A stretch of 64,000 nucleotides of DNA, from positions 46,124-110,123 of the IMG/VR virus record IMGVR_UViG_3300020601_000007. One strand, written 5' to 3'. Position 1 is the stretch's first letter. The number at the start of each line of letters is the position of its first letter. Both the position numbers and the translations under genes were made by a program. This stretch comes from a virus. Below the pieces are notes generated by a model that saw nothing but the letters and a program-made list of their open reading frames with translations, was not told the DNA's origin and did no database searches. Shown here piece after piece: positions 14,499-22,397 of the stretch.

Positions 14499-15125
14499 AT
14501 GGCAAAAGACGAACGAATCAAAGCAAACGAATGGGAGGTCAAAAAGCGGTGCCCGATTTGCAGCGACATCGCTGCGAACAAAATCGACCTTGAAGGAGAA
14601 CAACTGTTTGATGACCCTGAGAAGAAGAAGCCGATGTTCTGTCCCAACATTCTGGACAAAGAAACCGGGCAAATGTGTGGGCACACCGACATCCGTATTT
14701 TCCACGAAATTGGTTCAGTGGAAATCGCACGCACGTCCACGCGTGGGGACACGCAGCCTTGGGCACACATTACGGTTGTCCGATGCATGTCCTGCGACTG
14801 GCGGCATGTTGTCGCCACCAACCCCTGTTTGGGCAACCCGTGGGACGAAGTGATGGGCTTTGCACGCCCGATGGACCAATCGAAGGAGACCAAGCGCAAG
14901 ATTCGGTTCTCCAACGAGCAGGCGGTCGGACTGCGAGCGCATGATGAGAAATACGACAAGAAAACGGCTCTCCGGAACAAAAGGTATAAGTCCACGCGTA
15001 AGGTGCGTAATCATGAGGAGGGTGGAAAGGCATCCCAAGGAACAGAAAGTGAGTTCACCTATGTCCCGACAAAAGAAGAGAAGCGCCTCCCCCGATTCAG
15101 CAAAAACAAAAAGAAAAAGGATTGA
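14499..15125 (+). CDS. Multi-Cys zinc protein with basic tail (208 aa)
   Basis: Start at 14499, following TGAGGTTGG; an ATG 21 nt earlier lies within the upstream gene. Cys groups appear in order: CPIC near residue 19, FCPN near 48, MCGH near 60, and CMSCDW near 95. Together they suggest two zinc ribbons of the type seen in transcription-elongation or RNA-polymerase-associated factors (TFIIS-like spacing, but not a clear match). From about residue 130 on, the protein is strongly basic and disordered, ending KNKKKKD, so nucleic-acid binding is likely. Confidence 0.6.
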   Translation: MAKDERIKANEWEVKKRCPICSDIAANKIDLEGEQLFDDPEKKKPMFCPNILDKETGQMCGHTDIRIFHEIGSVEIARTSTRGDTQPWAHITVVRCMSCDWRHVVATNPCLGNPWDEVMGFARPMDQSKETKRKIRFSNEQAVGLRAHDEKYDKKTALRNKRYKSTRKVRNHEEGGKASQGTESEFTYVPTKEEKRLPRFSKNKKKKD

Positions 15126-15130
15126 TTGAG

Positions 15131-15307
15131 ATGGCAAAAGAAATCAAAGAAACGAACATCAGCGTGAGCATGAACTACAAAGGACTCGAATTCACCTTGT
15201 CCCAGCAAGTCAGCAACTACGAACTCGAAGAGCGACTCGACATTTTGGTCGCTCAAGTCAAGGCGTTGTCTGCTGCCTCCGCTGGCTTGGCAGACCCCGA
15301 AGCCTGA
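15131..15307 (+). CDS. Hypothetical small protein (58 aa)
   Basis: It starts at an ATG 6 nt after the upstream stop. The protein pairs N-terminal strands (NISVSMNYKGLEFTLS) with a C-terminal helix (YELEERLDILVAQVKALSAA). This matches the general look of small phage single-domain proteins, but no family is recognised. It ends one base from the convergent - strand gene. Confidence 0.5.
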   Translation: MAKEIKETNISVSMNYKGLEFTLSQQVSNYELEERLDILVAQVKALSAASAGLADPEA

Positions 15308-15308
15308 T

Positions 15309-15656
15309 TCAAGCACGCTTTTTTGCGTAGCGGTATGCCAGCAAAGGCAGACCGATTAAAATCGTCAGATTTACCACTGTTTTGGCCACAGCGCCAGCGT
15401 TCTCGCTGACCTTTTCCCTGACCTGCTCAACCGGTGTTGGTTTGTCGGGTGGGGCTAACGGGCCAAAGAAACCACTGGCTGACATGTCTACGCCTTGATA
15501 CACTCCACCTCGACGCTTCGAGAATGGCGCAGCGCTCTTCTCATATCGGTTGTCGAGAGCGAGACTGTTGAAATCATCTGCCCACGTCCTTGACATCGGG
15601 TCATGAGCGTGCGGGCTGAACCGTGTGGTCTTACGGTGCATGTCGTCGTGTCCCAC
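15309..15656 (-). CDS. Tail-anchored membrane protein (115 aa)
   Basis: GAGGTG precedes the GTG start at 15656; an ATG 15 nt downstream is an alternative. The N terminus is His/Arg-rich and polar. A Phe-Phe-Gly-Pro-Leu-Ala segment precedes a C-terminal transmembrane helix (about 92-108, TVVNLTILIGLPLLAYRY) with a basic end (AKKRA). The C-terminal anchor matches many other candidate virion membrane proteins here. Confidence 0.6.
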   Translation of the reverse strand: MGHDDMHRKTTRFSPHAHDPMSRTWADDFNSLALDNRYEKSAAPFSKRRGGVYQGVDMSASGFFGPLAPPDKPTPVEQVREKVSENAGAVAKTVVNLTILIGLPLLAYRYAKKRA

Positions 15657-15665
15657 GCTCCCACC

Positions 15666-15830
15666 TCACTTTTGATTCCTTTCTACCAAAAACATCCCGG
15701 TGTGGGCAGCACTGTATCCAAGGAACGCCACTGCGAGACCCCTGCGCCCTCCCTTGAAGTGGTAAGCGGATAGGCCAAGGCAAGCGGCGGTGACGCTAAG
15801 CGTGAGCACCTGAGTGACTGAGAGAGCCAT
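15666..15830 (-). CDS. Tiny two-helix membrane protein (54 aa)
   Basis: This frame starts at the ATG in an ATGA overlap with the upstream gene and ends 10 nt before the next start. Hydrophobic helices lie at about 3-22 (SVTQVLTLSVTAACLGLSAY) and 31-47 (LAVAFLGYSAAHTGMFLV), separated by a basic loop (KGGRRG). Placement and hydrophobicity argue strongly that it is real despite its length. Confidence 0.6.
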   Translation of the reverse strand: MALSVTQVLTLSVTAACLGLSAYHFKGGRRGLAVAFLGYSAAHTGMFLVERNQK

Positions 15831-16060
15831 CACCAGAAACCTCCCAAATAGCCCTCAGAATACGCTCGGTGCCTGAAAGGTGTTCCGGTTTCTTCACCGG
15901 AGGATGAGACCCTGTGGGCGTGCTCGTAGAAGTCATTTGAGTTATTAAACGTGACATAAGCGTTGGCTCCCCAAGCAACAAGCAAGATGGCCAAGAGCCC
16001 GTAGAAAGAAACCATGTCTCTTTCCTCGAGATAGTCGTGGCCGTGGTCAAAATACCCCAT
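15830..16060 (-). CDS. Single-TM membrane protein (76 aa)
   Basis: A short acidic N terminus is followed by one transmembrane helix at about 18-36 (FYGLLAILLVAWGANAYV). The soluble tail contains His and Tyr and ends in GYLGGFW. It fits exactly between neighbours, with an abutting start and an ATGA overlap at the stop. Probably a virion membrane protein. Confidence 0.6.
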   Translation of the reverse strand: MGYFDHGHDYLEERDMVSFYGLLAILLVAWGANAYVTFNNSNDFYEHAHRVSSSGEETGTPFRHRAYSEGYLGGFW

Positions 16061-16732
16061 TCAAATCACCACCATGTCTTCTGCGGTCTCAGGGACGAAG
16101 CCATCCATCGAATACAGGTTAGCGACTGCACCCTCGAGTTTGATTTCTTCTCGCTTTGCTCCGAATTGCTGTTTCCCAGTGAAGTGGGAAGGAGCAGAAC
16201 CGAGACCGACGCTCTGTGCGATACGGCGTCGTAGAGAAGGCGGAGTGGACCTCATGCGGCCAAACATACCAGAGGAGGCTCCAGTGCGCTCCAGAAGCGT
16301 AGGAGCGGCTTCCTTGGGCATCATGGCGTGGGAGGCACTGGTCGATGTGGTCGTGGAGGTGGAAGCGCCGAGGCCTCCGAGTTCCTTCAGGCGGTCGGCT
16401 TGACCGGAGTGCATTTTCGAGGCGGCTTTCAATTCCGTCTGGATTTTCTCCAATTTCTCTTTTTGAGACTTGGACAGGTGAGCGAGAGAGGAAGCCTTCT
16501 CATGCTTTAGCCATGCTTCAGGTCCTTCTGCTGCGATTCCCATGTTGGCCACGCCATTGGTGTAGGATGCGGAATACGGAGAAGAGCCTTTGGGGGCAGT
16601 GAGTGCTTTGATGAGACTGGTGCCAGCATAATACAAGGCGACAGCACCACAAAGAGAGACGATGGGGTGTTCATCCACGAAACGGTCAAGTTCCGATGCG
16701 GTCGGGATAATCGTTCCAATAAATTTCACCAT
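16061..16732 (-). CDS. N-anchored membrane protein with two GLG motifs (223 aa)
   Basis: A transmembrane helix at about 25-42 (VSLCGAVALYYAGTSLI) is followed by a helical segment (LSKSQKEKLEKIQTELKAA). A Ser/Thr-rich linker then carries GGLGAS near residue 125 and SVGLGSAPS near 185. These Gly-Leu-Gly-(Ser/Ala) sites recur in the neighbours and could be processing sites. A short folded C-terminal segment follows. It overlaps the next gene by one base. The function is unknown. Confidence 0.6.
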   Translation of the reverse strand: MVKFIGTIIPTASELDRFVDEHPIVSLCGAVALYYAGTSLIKALTAPKGSSPYSASYTNGVANMGIAAEGPEAWLKHEKASSLAHLSKSQKEKLEKIQTELKAASKMHSGQADRLKELGGLGASTSTTTSTSASHAMMPKEAAPTLLERTGASSGMFGRMRSTPPSLRRRIAQSVGLGSAPSHFTGKQQFGAKREEIKLEGAVANLYSMDGFVPETAEDMVVI

Positions 16733-17121
16733 CAGTTATCACTCCTAAAGGGGTCGTTGCTTTGCTGGTAGAGGTAATATCCGCCAGCCCCACCACCGAA
16801 CACAAGCGCACCAATCCCAGCAGCAAGTGCTGCTTTCTTCAGGGTGTAGGTGTTCAGTCGAGTGGAAAGGGAGGGGGCTGCCATGATGAGGATGAGACCA
16901 AGAAGCGCTCCACCGGCACCGATGGCACCGACTTGAGGAGCATTGAGGGCACCAAGGCCACTCATCTGACGATATGTCAGGTAGTCGTGAACGGCGTTCA
17001 ATCGGTCATCTGCCGTAGCAACGTATGTTTGTGCCCACTCATCCACTTTGGTTTCAGGGCCGACGATGTCTTTCAAGCGAGATGCATTCGCATCTATGGA
17101 GCGTATTTGTGAGCGGACCAT
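16732..17121 (-). CDS. Two-TM membrane protein with GLG motif (129 aa)
   Basis: The polar helical N terminus (to about residue 50) ends in MSGLGALNAP, another Gly-Leu-Gly-Ala site. Two Gly/Ala-rich transmembrane helices follow at about 62-80 (GAIGAGGALLGLILIMAA) and 92-112. The ATG at 17121 lies 18 nt past the stop of the upstream gene; GTG 17157 is a less likely alternative overlapping it. Probably part of the virion membrane set. Confidence 0.55.
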   Translation of the reverse strand: MVRSQIRSIDANASRLKDIVGPETKVDEWAQTYVATADDRLNAVHDYLTYRQMSGLGALNAPQVGAIGAGGALLGLILIMAAPSLSTRLNTYTLKKAALAAGIGALVFGGGAGGYYLYQQSNDPFRSDN

Positions 17122-17138
17122 GTAGTTTGAGTGGCGGC

Positions 17139-17624
17139 TCAAACACGTCCCCTCCACAACTTCTGAACGCCTGACAGACCGGCGAAGACAGAAGCCCCAG
17201 TGTGGAGGTCAACAAGAGAGGACGGTGCTGGCTTCGCAATCGGTTGCTCTCCGTATCGTTGACGCATAGGGGCCGTTCCGGTCTTGTCAAAGAACGCTGA
17301 CTCATAGGCTTGTGGGGTTGGTTTTGTTGGAGTCTTGAAACGGGTGTCAACATACAGGGAAGGGTTTCGGATGGGTGCAGCGTTCAAGTGCTGGGTGTCC
17401 CTGTAAAAATCACCCTTGTATTGCCCCTCATCGGGGGATGGAGCATAGGCACGGCCAAGGTTGCCGAGAGCCGCATCACCGTATAGGATGCGTCGGTAGT
17501 TTCGCCCGATGAAATTGCTCGTGCCTTCAAGGACCATTGGGATAATAACTGCTCCAGAAAGAGCGGCCCACAGGATGTCTCGGTCAGCAAGTCGAAGCAA
17601 CGGATGTTTATACGCCATTTTCAT
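17139..17624 (-). CDS. N-anchored membrane protein (161 aa)
   Basis: A hydrophobic N-terminal helix (about 17-34, DILWAALSGAVIIPMVLEG) is followed by a long polar, Pro/Tyr-rich region without further membrane segments. The last part (GASVFAGLSGVQKLW) is weakly hydrophobic. The start overlaps the upstream stop by one base (TGATG). It probably exposes a large extramembrane segment. No family is recognised. Confidence 0.6.
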   Translation of the reverse strand: MKMAYKHPLLRLADRDILWAALSGAVIIPMVLEGTSNFIGRNYRRILYGDAALGNLGRAYAPSPDEGQYKGDFYRDTQHLNAAPIRNPSLYVDTRFKTPTKPTPQAYESAFFDKTGTAPMRQRYGEQPIAKPAPSSLVDLHTGASVFAGLSGVQKLWRGRV

Positions 17625-18844
17625 CACCCATCAAAGGAAACCCGCTTCAGCCGACGGACTTCTGCACTATAAATCTGAACAGTCGGATTGTTGTCAGCAG
17701 GCGTTGTGAGGTTGCCGAAGGAAGTTCCGTTGTTATTCGTGTCAGTCGGACCGGCTGTGGTGTTTGTCGGGTCATAGTTTTGAAACACCATCGTTGGTGG
17801 CGGTGATGCAAGACCCGGAGCAACCGTCACTTTGCAGACGCCAGTGTATGCTGAGCCCCCGTTTGCTGCAAAACGTGTCGGCAAGGTTTGGGAGTCTGCG
17901 ACTGCGGTCACCTCACCAGCGAAGTAGATGTTGTTCCTGTCCTTGAACCAAATGCGCTGTCCCACTTGCAGACCAGCGCCAGCAGTGATGGTTTTCCCTC
18001 CAATATCGACGAAGTAAATGTCCTGTCGTGTATCGCGCGGCCAGACGTATTCGTCGATTCCGAACCCGGTGAGTTCATCAAAAAAAATGTGAAGTGTTTC
18101 TGGCATCGGGGCACTGGGGTCTACCGTAATGATGTTCAACGTGTTCAGAACCGGTAATCCCGCACTTCCAACGTATGGGTGAAGAGCCCCTCGCTTTACC
18201 CTGCTACCACCTGCATCAAGGAACGTCATGTTGAGTGCCCCCGGAACGTTGTTGAATGCCTCCGAGGCCACAGCATGGTGCGCCACAGCGGTTAGGGCGC
18301 GTTTGCTTGAACGGGAGAAGTTATGGGGAACCACAGCGCCACCGCTAAAACCAAGGTTTGTTGGGGTCGCCAAGTCACCTCGTGAACGATACGAGCCACT
18401 TCCCCCGGTTGGGTTTCCAAAAACGTCATTGTTTGGACGGATGCGGTTGCGTAATACAATGCGGATTCGCCCCTGATAGTCCTCGGGGATGTCAGGGTTA
18501 TACAGCAGCGTGTATCCACGCGAAGGACTCCCTCCGTCAATGACCTGAAAATTCGACAGGAGCCTCCCTGTGTTTGGTTGAGCCAACAATTCAGCAGCAC
18601 AGGTGTTTTCATTACGGTAGTCATCCAATTCGATGTAGACCTCGAGGTATGGGTTGTCGGAGACAACTCGCACTTCGTAAAGGTCGCCACGCTCTTTTGC
18701 GTCGACAAGGACAAACTCGTCTCCCGTGCTGAGAGACAGGTTCTCAACGGCTTCACGGACCATCCGGCGGTCTACACGACCTTTTTGCCCGGACTTCGGT
18801 GCGCTGTCAGAAACGCTTCCGATAAAGGTGAATTCGTCAGCCAC
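17624..18844 (-). CDS. Beta-rich structural protein (406 aa)
   Basis: A large soluble protein dominated by beta-strand-type sequence with many Gly, Asn, Pro, Thr and Ser (for example GYTLLYNPDIPEDYQGRIRIVL). No signal peptide or membrane helix is seen. The GTG start at 18844 follows a GGGGGGA site. Its composition, and its position next to another beta-rich protein and the two candidate capsid genes, point to a virion component such as a spike, vertex or minor capsid protein. No fold can be assigned by eye. Confidence 0.6.
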   Translation of the reverse strand: MADEFTFIGSVSDSAPKSGQKGRVDRRMVREAVENLSLSTGDEFVLVDAKERGDLYEVRVVSDNPYLEVYIELDDYRNENTCAAELLAQPNTGRLLSNFQVIDGGSPSRGYTLLYNPDIPEDYQGRIRIVLRNRIRPNNDVFGNPTGGSGSYRSRGDLATPTNLGFSGGAVVPHNFSRSSKRALTAVAHHAVASEAFNNVPGALNMTFLDAGGSRVKRGALHPYVGSAGLPVLNTLNIITVDPSAPMPETLHIFFDELTGFGIDEYVWPRDTRQDIYFVDIGGKTITAGAGLQVGQRIWFKDRNNIYFAGEVTAVADSQTLPTRFAANGGSAYTGVCKVTVAPGLASPPPTMVFQNYDPTNTTAGPTDTNNNGTSFGNLTTPADNNPTVQIYSAEVRRLKRVSFDG

Positions 18845-18858
18845 GATTTATCCCCCCA

Positions 18859-19803
18859 TCACTTGGGGAAATATTCCGCAAGCAGACTGCCAGAAGTCGG
18901 GATACCCGCTGGGTTGATGATTTTGAACGAAAGTCGTCCGCCCGTGCGAGCCTTGATTTCTTGGAGTTGAGCCATTGAGAGTTCAACGATTCGGTATTTC
19001 CAACCAATGAGGCGAATGCGACCGTCCACGATGTATTCTTCCGAGTCGTTGACAAGGCGGAAGGTGGGGAGGTTGTTCTCACCATGCTCAATCCAAATGC
19101 TGTATTCCCAGTTCGGGTCGTCGCACGAGGAAATCTGTCCGTCGATAAATCCTGAAAGGCCCAAAAGGGAAGAGGTCGAGGCGGAGCCAGATTCAGTCTC
19201 TGGAGCCTCGTCAAGGACATATTTAGGGACGCCCGATGGGTGACGCAAATACATTTTGGGTGAAATGAGACCGGTGGTTGTGCCACGGAATCCGATGGGA
19301 ATCGACTGGTCAGCGTCTTCGTCAGACGGGGGCAGGCCGGGGTCAGTTGCTGTGCTGGCAACCAACCACTCGCCGTTGGTCAAATCGAGACACTTTGGTT
19401 GAAGTGGGATGGTCGGGCACAACTGATACAGGTGTCCGAAGAAGGGCTCAAGGTCATCGAATTTGATGTGGCCAGAGTCGTAATTCGGGGAAAGCACCGT
19501 GCTGGTGGTGCTGCCCGTTGCGGGAGACCCGTTGGGGAACATGGCTGCCGTCATGGAATTCTGTCCATAGCGGACCAGCGCAGCGTCCGTAATTTGACTC
19601 GAGGACACTGTAACACTGTGGGTGTCGGTGAAGAAGAGGTCGACGGTAAGCGCCTCCACACTCTCGACCATCACGAAGCGGTCCCTGATTTTCAGGAGGA
19701 AGCCCGGTTTGAGGGCCACTCCATCGCCATTGTTTCCGTGTCCTTGCCCAAAGGGGGAACCGAATACGTTCCCTGAGCGGACTCCTTGGTTGTTGTTTGC
19801 CAT
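18859..19803 (-). CDS. Beta-rich structural protein (314 aa)
   Basis: It begins with a Gly/Asn-rich flexible arm (residues 1-28), then strands typical of a beta-sandwich. The C-terminal third contains YIVDGRIRLIGWKYRIVEL. The arm-plus-sandwich plan is common in viral capsid and decoration proteins. AAGGTGATG precedes the ATG at 19803. Probably a virion protein; the specific role is unknown. Confidence 0.6.
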   Translation of the reverse strand: MANNNQGVRSGNVFGSPFGQGHGNNGDGVALKPGFLLKIRDRFVMVESVEALTVDLFFTDTHSVTVSSSQITDAALVRYGQNSMTAAMFPNGSPATGSTTSTVLSPNYDSGHIKFDDLEPFFGHLYQLCPTIPLQPKCLDLTNGEWLVASTATDPGLPPSDEDADQSIPIGFRGTTTGLISPKMYLRHPSGVPKYVLDEAPETESGSASTSSLLGLSGFIDGQISSCDDPNWEYSIWIEHGENNLPTFRLVNDSEEYIVDGRIRLIGWKYRIVELSMAQLQEIKARTGGRLSFKIINPAGIPTSGSLLAEYFPK

Positions 19804-19875
19804 ATTGCATCACCTTTTTTCTGTCTTTGCGGTGTTGGCCCTCTCGGACCTGATGGGTGGTATCCCACTCATTGG

Positions 19876-19885
19876 TATAAGCCTG
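19876..19885 (-). promoter_or_regulatory. Possible promoter of the 19803 gene
   Basis: Reads GGCTTATACC on the - strand. It would place a transcription start near 19853 and a leader of about 50 nt containing the AAGGTGATG ribosome-binding site. The support is a single TATA-like box. Confidence 0.3.
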
Positions 19886-19954
19886 CCGAAAGACAGACTG
19901 CGCCAATGTGCGGCACCCATCAGGGCCGAGTTGACACTGGGAAGGGACTTCACC

Positions 19955-19998
19955 GGGGCCTTGGCCCCAGTGGAGTCGTTGTTCACCCCAGAGGGGTG
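19955..19998 (-). terminator. Two GC-rich hairpins after the candidate capsid gene
   Basis: In the 220-nt gap 19804-20023 there are two short inverted repeats: GGGGCC/GGCCCC at 955-968 and CACCCC-AGA-GGGGTG at 984-998. They follow the stop of the 20024-20908 gene and precede the promoter of the next gene. They may limit read-through or protect a highly expressed transcript. No clear T-run follows, so termination is uncertain. Confidence 0.35.
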
Positions 19999-20023
19999 GA
20001 AAGGTTGCTGTGCGTGTTCACAC

Positions 20024-20908
20024 TCAGGCCACGCGGCAGAGCGACACGACGCTGATGATGGCCGCATTGTTGGCCAATTCGTCGTCGATGTCGTCCCAAG
20101 CGTAGTTGGTCGAAGCACCAGCCGAGCCGTCGTTGAGTTGGCCCAGCGTGATGTTTCCGTTGTTGAGTGTGTCCAAGTCGCCTGCGCCGAAGTTGGCACC
20201 GGTTCCTGCAAAGCCAGCGGTGATGTGTTCACCGACACCCGACAAATCAAGCGTTCCGACACCGCCGCCGGGTGCACCAGCAGCAGCCATCGTTGCGTTG
20301 ATTTGCGAGTTCTCGAATGACATCTCCATGGCTCGCGAGAACACGTTGTTGCCATCAACACCAGCCACAACACCCGTGTTGGGTCCGGCGGCGAAGGTGT
20401 TGGGGGCTCCCTCAGCCAGCGTGTATGGGTTGAGCAGCGTTGCCGCTGGGCTCGCACCATCCATCGTGGTCAGTTCGATTGCGCCGACACTGAGAATGGC
20501 TTCCACGTTGAACTTGCCGCCAGTGAAGCCGACCACAGTGCCGAGGGCAGTGGTTGCTTGCTGGGGGGTCACGCTGCCAACCGCAAGGGGAACCTCACGG
20601 ATGTCACGGACAAGTCCGTGGTTGTCAGCGGTCGTGAAAGTCGTCGAGGTTCCGGCAACGTCGCGACTGTCTTGGAAGATAGTCGCAGCGCTCCAGCCCA
20701 CGTCTTCAATGTCTGCGTCAGCGTCGTCGGTGCAGTAAATCATGTCCGGCTTCAGCATGGCAGGGAGACCCTGCCGTGCGAGTTCAAGCACATTTTTTCC
20801 GCCGTTTTCGGTGACGTTGTTGGCAGTGACTTCAACCAACAAAACGTTCGTGCGAACGATTTGCAGTTGAGCACCGTATGCAACGTCGAGTCCACCAATT
20901 GCTCCCAT
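20024..20908 (-). CDS. Candidate major capsid-type protein (294 aa)
   Basis: A strongly acidic, Ala/Gly/Thr/Asn-rich soluble protein with many short strands, no Lys-rich patches and no membrane helix. It has one of the best ribosome-binding sites in the window (AGGAGGA before the ATG), lies in a unit with its own promoter, and is followed by hairpins. This is the usual arrangement for an abundant virion protein. No capsid family signature (HK97, double jelly-roll) can be recognised by eye, so the capsid role is inference from composition, expression signals and context. Confidence 0.5.
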   Translation of the reverse strand: MGAIGGLDVAYGAQLQIVRTNVLLVEVTANNVTENGGKNVLELARQGLPAMLKPDMIYCTDDADADIEDVGWSAATIFQDSRDVAGTSTTFTTADNHGLVRDIREVPLAVGSVTPQQATTALGTVVGFTGGKFNVEAILSVGAIELTTMDGASPAATLLNPYTLAEGAPNTFAAGPNTGVVAGVDGNNVFSRAMEMSFENSQINATMAAAGAPGGGVGTLDLSGVGEHITAGFAGTGANFGAGDLDTLNNGNITLGQLNDGSAGASTNYAWDDIDDELANNAAIISVVSLCRVA

Positions 20909-20944
20909 ATCATCGTCCTCCTGTTGAGTCCTCCGAAAGGGACC

Positions 20945-21559
20945 TCACGACAATTCGCCGATGGATTGGCGTTGCTGAATCAATTCGTGATGTTGTCCGA
21001 CCACACAGCCGATGACGCGCCACTTCTCGGCGCCAGCGATGGTGCTGTTGCCGTAGGTAGCAGCGCCGCCGACGACACGGTGGGCACAGACGATGGTCTT
21101 CTCAGGCTCGATGACGATGGGCTCTTCATACCAGACGAAGGGCTCTTCGAGAACCTCGAAAATCTGCTGGTCAACCACAGGGGTTTCGATACCAGAGATT
21201 CGCCACTGGTGCTCGGTCACGAGGAGAGGCGTCACGGGGTATTGGATGCCCATGAGGACGTAGTAAAACTCCTCGAGGGTCTTGAAGTCCAACACGCGCT
21301 GGGCCCAGCCGAAGCCGTCCACAGTCACGCTGTTGGGGGCACCGGTGCTGCCCGAGGAGGGCACGAGCCACTGACCGAAGGTTCCGAGAACGGAGAATTG
21401 GTCTGCACGAAGCACACCTTTTCCGTATTCGCCCTTTGGCCAGACGCCTTTGTTTTCAAATCCCCAGTGGGGATAGTTCGCTTTGACCTTTTGGTCGATT
21501 CGCATCAGGTAATCACTGATGACCGACGTTGGTCGGTCGTAGTATGGTCGTAGTTCCAT
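20945..21559 (-). CDS. Candidate abundant structural protein (204 aa)
   Basis: The start at 21559 is fixed by AAAGGAAGTGA before the ATG and by a promoter about 60 nt upstream; longer frames would run through that promoter. The protein is soluble and aromatic-rich, with segments such as WPKGEYGKGVLRADQF and YPVTPLLVTEHQWRI. It shares a promoter with the acidic protein downstream, 36 nt away. Together they could be the two main shell or membrane-coat proteins. The family is unknown. Confidence 0.55.
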   Translation of the reverse strand: MELRPYYDRPTSVISDYLMRIDQKVKANYPHWGFENKGVWPKGEYGKGVLRADQFSVLGTFGQWLVPSSGSTGAPNSVTVDGFGWAQRVLDFKTLEEFYYVLMGIQYPVTPLLVTEHQWRISGIETPVVDQQIFEVLEEPFVWYEEPIVIEPEKTIVCAHRVVGGAATYGNSTIAGAEKWRVIGCVVGQHHELIQQRQSIGELS

Positions 21560-21609
21560 GTTTTTTTCACTTCCTTTGTTTTGTTGCCCTGTGGGCTGAC
21601 CTTGGGATA

Positions 21610-21630
21610 CCCCTTCGGTATATGAAGGGG
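21610..21630 (-). promoter_or_regulatory. Promoter of the candidate capsid operon, embedded in a palindrome
   Basis: The - strand reads CTTCATATACC, a TATA-like box, flanked by a perfect 7-bp inverted repeat (CCCCTTC at 610-616, GAAGGGG at 624-630). Transcription would start near 21594, giving a leader of about 35 nt with a good ribosome-binding site. The palindrome could be an operator, possibly for the adjacent RHH protein, or an RNA hairpin if transcribed. Confidence 0.55.
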
Positions 21631-21678
21631 TGATTGGTTTTGGGATTCCCTTTTCAGACTGGGAGTGTTTCGGGCAAC

Positions 21679-21685
21679 CTTTATG
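21679..21685 (+). promoter_or_regulatory. TATA box of the RHH gene
   Basis: CTTTATG followed by CC, centred about 28 nt before the ATG at 21711, implying a leaderless transcript. It matches the TTTATGNCC boxes before 13831 and 23020. Confidence 0.6.
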
Positions 21686-21710
21686 CCACCGGAGGGGCTG
21701 CCCCAACACA

Positions 21711-21911
21711 ATGGCTCGAAAGACGAAGGCAGTCACTGTCAAGTTCGATGAAGAGCAAATCTCCGTTCTGACAAAGGCTGCTGAGGAAAACGGTATGACG
21801 TTGGCAGCGTATGTCCGCTCGTCCTGTATCATGCGAGCAAACGGGAAATTGATTCTGACCAACTCCGAAGCCATGCGGCGAGAGGAATATTTCAAGAGTC
21901 GTGGCATGTGA
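21711..21911 (+). CDS. Ribbon-helix-helix type regulator (66 aa)
   Basis: The N-terminal strand (KAVTVKFDEEQISVLTKAA) followed by a helix and the turn ENGMTLAAYVRSSCI is the MetJ/Arc/CopG-like RHH pattern. In that fold the strand enters the DNA major groove as a dimer. The TATA box at 21679 sets the start. It is divergent from the candidate capsid operon and lies beside the palindrome at 21610-21630, so it probably regulates that promoter and its own. Confidence 0.7.
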   Translation: MARKTKAVTVKFDEEQISVLTKAAEENGMTLAAYVRSSCIMRANGKLILTNSEAMRREEYFKSRGM

Positions 21912-21929
21912 TGCTCATCACAGCAAATA

Positions 21930-22397
21930 TCACTGTGCCACCACATTGACAGTGTAGTCTGCCGTGGCCGTGTCTCCGTTTCCATCAGTGACGGTGCACC
22001 TCAGACGATATGTTGCCTGACCGAAATTGGGAGGTGGGTTCACTGGTGCGGGAGGAACCCCCGCTAACTGGGCACCAACAGTCACACGAAACGTGGCCGT
22101 GTTGTATCGAGCGTTGGTTTTTGTTCCTTCGCTGAGAATGGCACAACTGCTACCATTGGCACCATCATCTGCTGTTTCCGTGACTGTCCAAGCAAACGAA
22201 TAGGAGCCATCCCCTCCGCTCGCAGTCGCAGTGGAATCTGCGTCTCCTGCATTTGTATCTACCGTGCCACTTTGGTCAGGTGGCACAGAATTTAGGTCCA
22301 CAGCGATATTGGTGCTGCTTACGTTGAGTGAAAGCCCCAGCGGTGCTGGACCAGAGCCTTGCTGAGCACACCCAATCATAGCCGGTAGCATTGGCAT
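21930..22397 (-). CDS. Ig/PKD-like domain protein (155 aa)
   Basis: A short hydrophobic N terminus ends in a Cys (MIGCAQQ, about residue 8), reminiscent of a lipobox-like or anchored leader. A single Ig-like/PKD-like domain follows: GDGSYSFAWTVTET near the middle and TYRLRCTVTDGNGDTATADY at the C terminus. The two Cys could form a disulfide. Such domains decorate virion surfaces or mediate adhesion. The start overlaps the upstream stop by one base (TGATG). Confidence 0.65.
   Translation of the reverse strand: MPMLPAMIGCAQQGSGPAPLGLSLNVSSTNIAVDLNSVPPDQSGTVDTNAGDADSTATASGGDGSYSFAWTVTETADDGANGSSCAILSEGTKTNARYNTATFRVTVGAQLAGVPPAPVNPPPNFGQATYRLRCTVTDGNGDTATADYTVNVVAQ

Noticed and set aside
21560-21985. 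Extension of the 20945 gene to 21985
   Set aside because: It would run through the promoter and palindrome and antisense to the RHH gene. The ATG at 21559 has an excellent ribosome-binding site.
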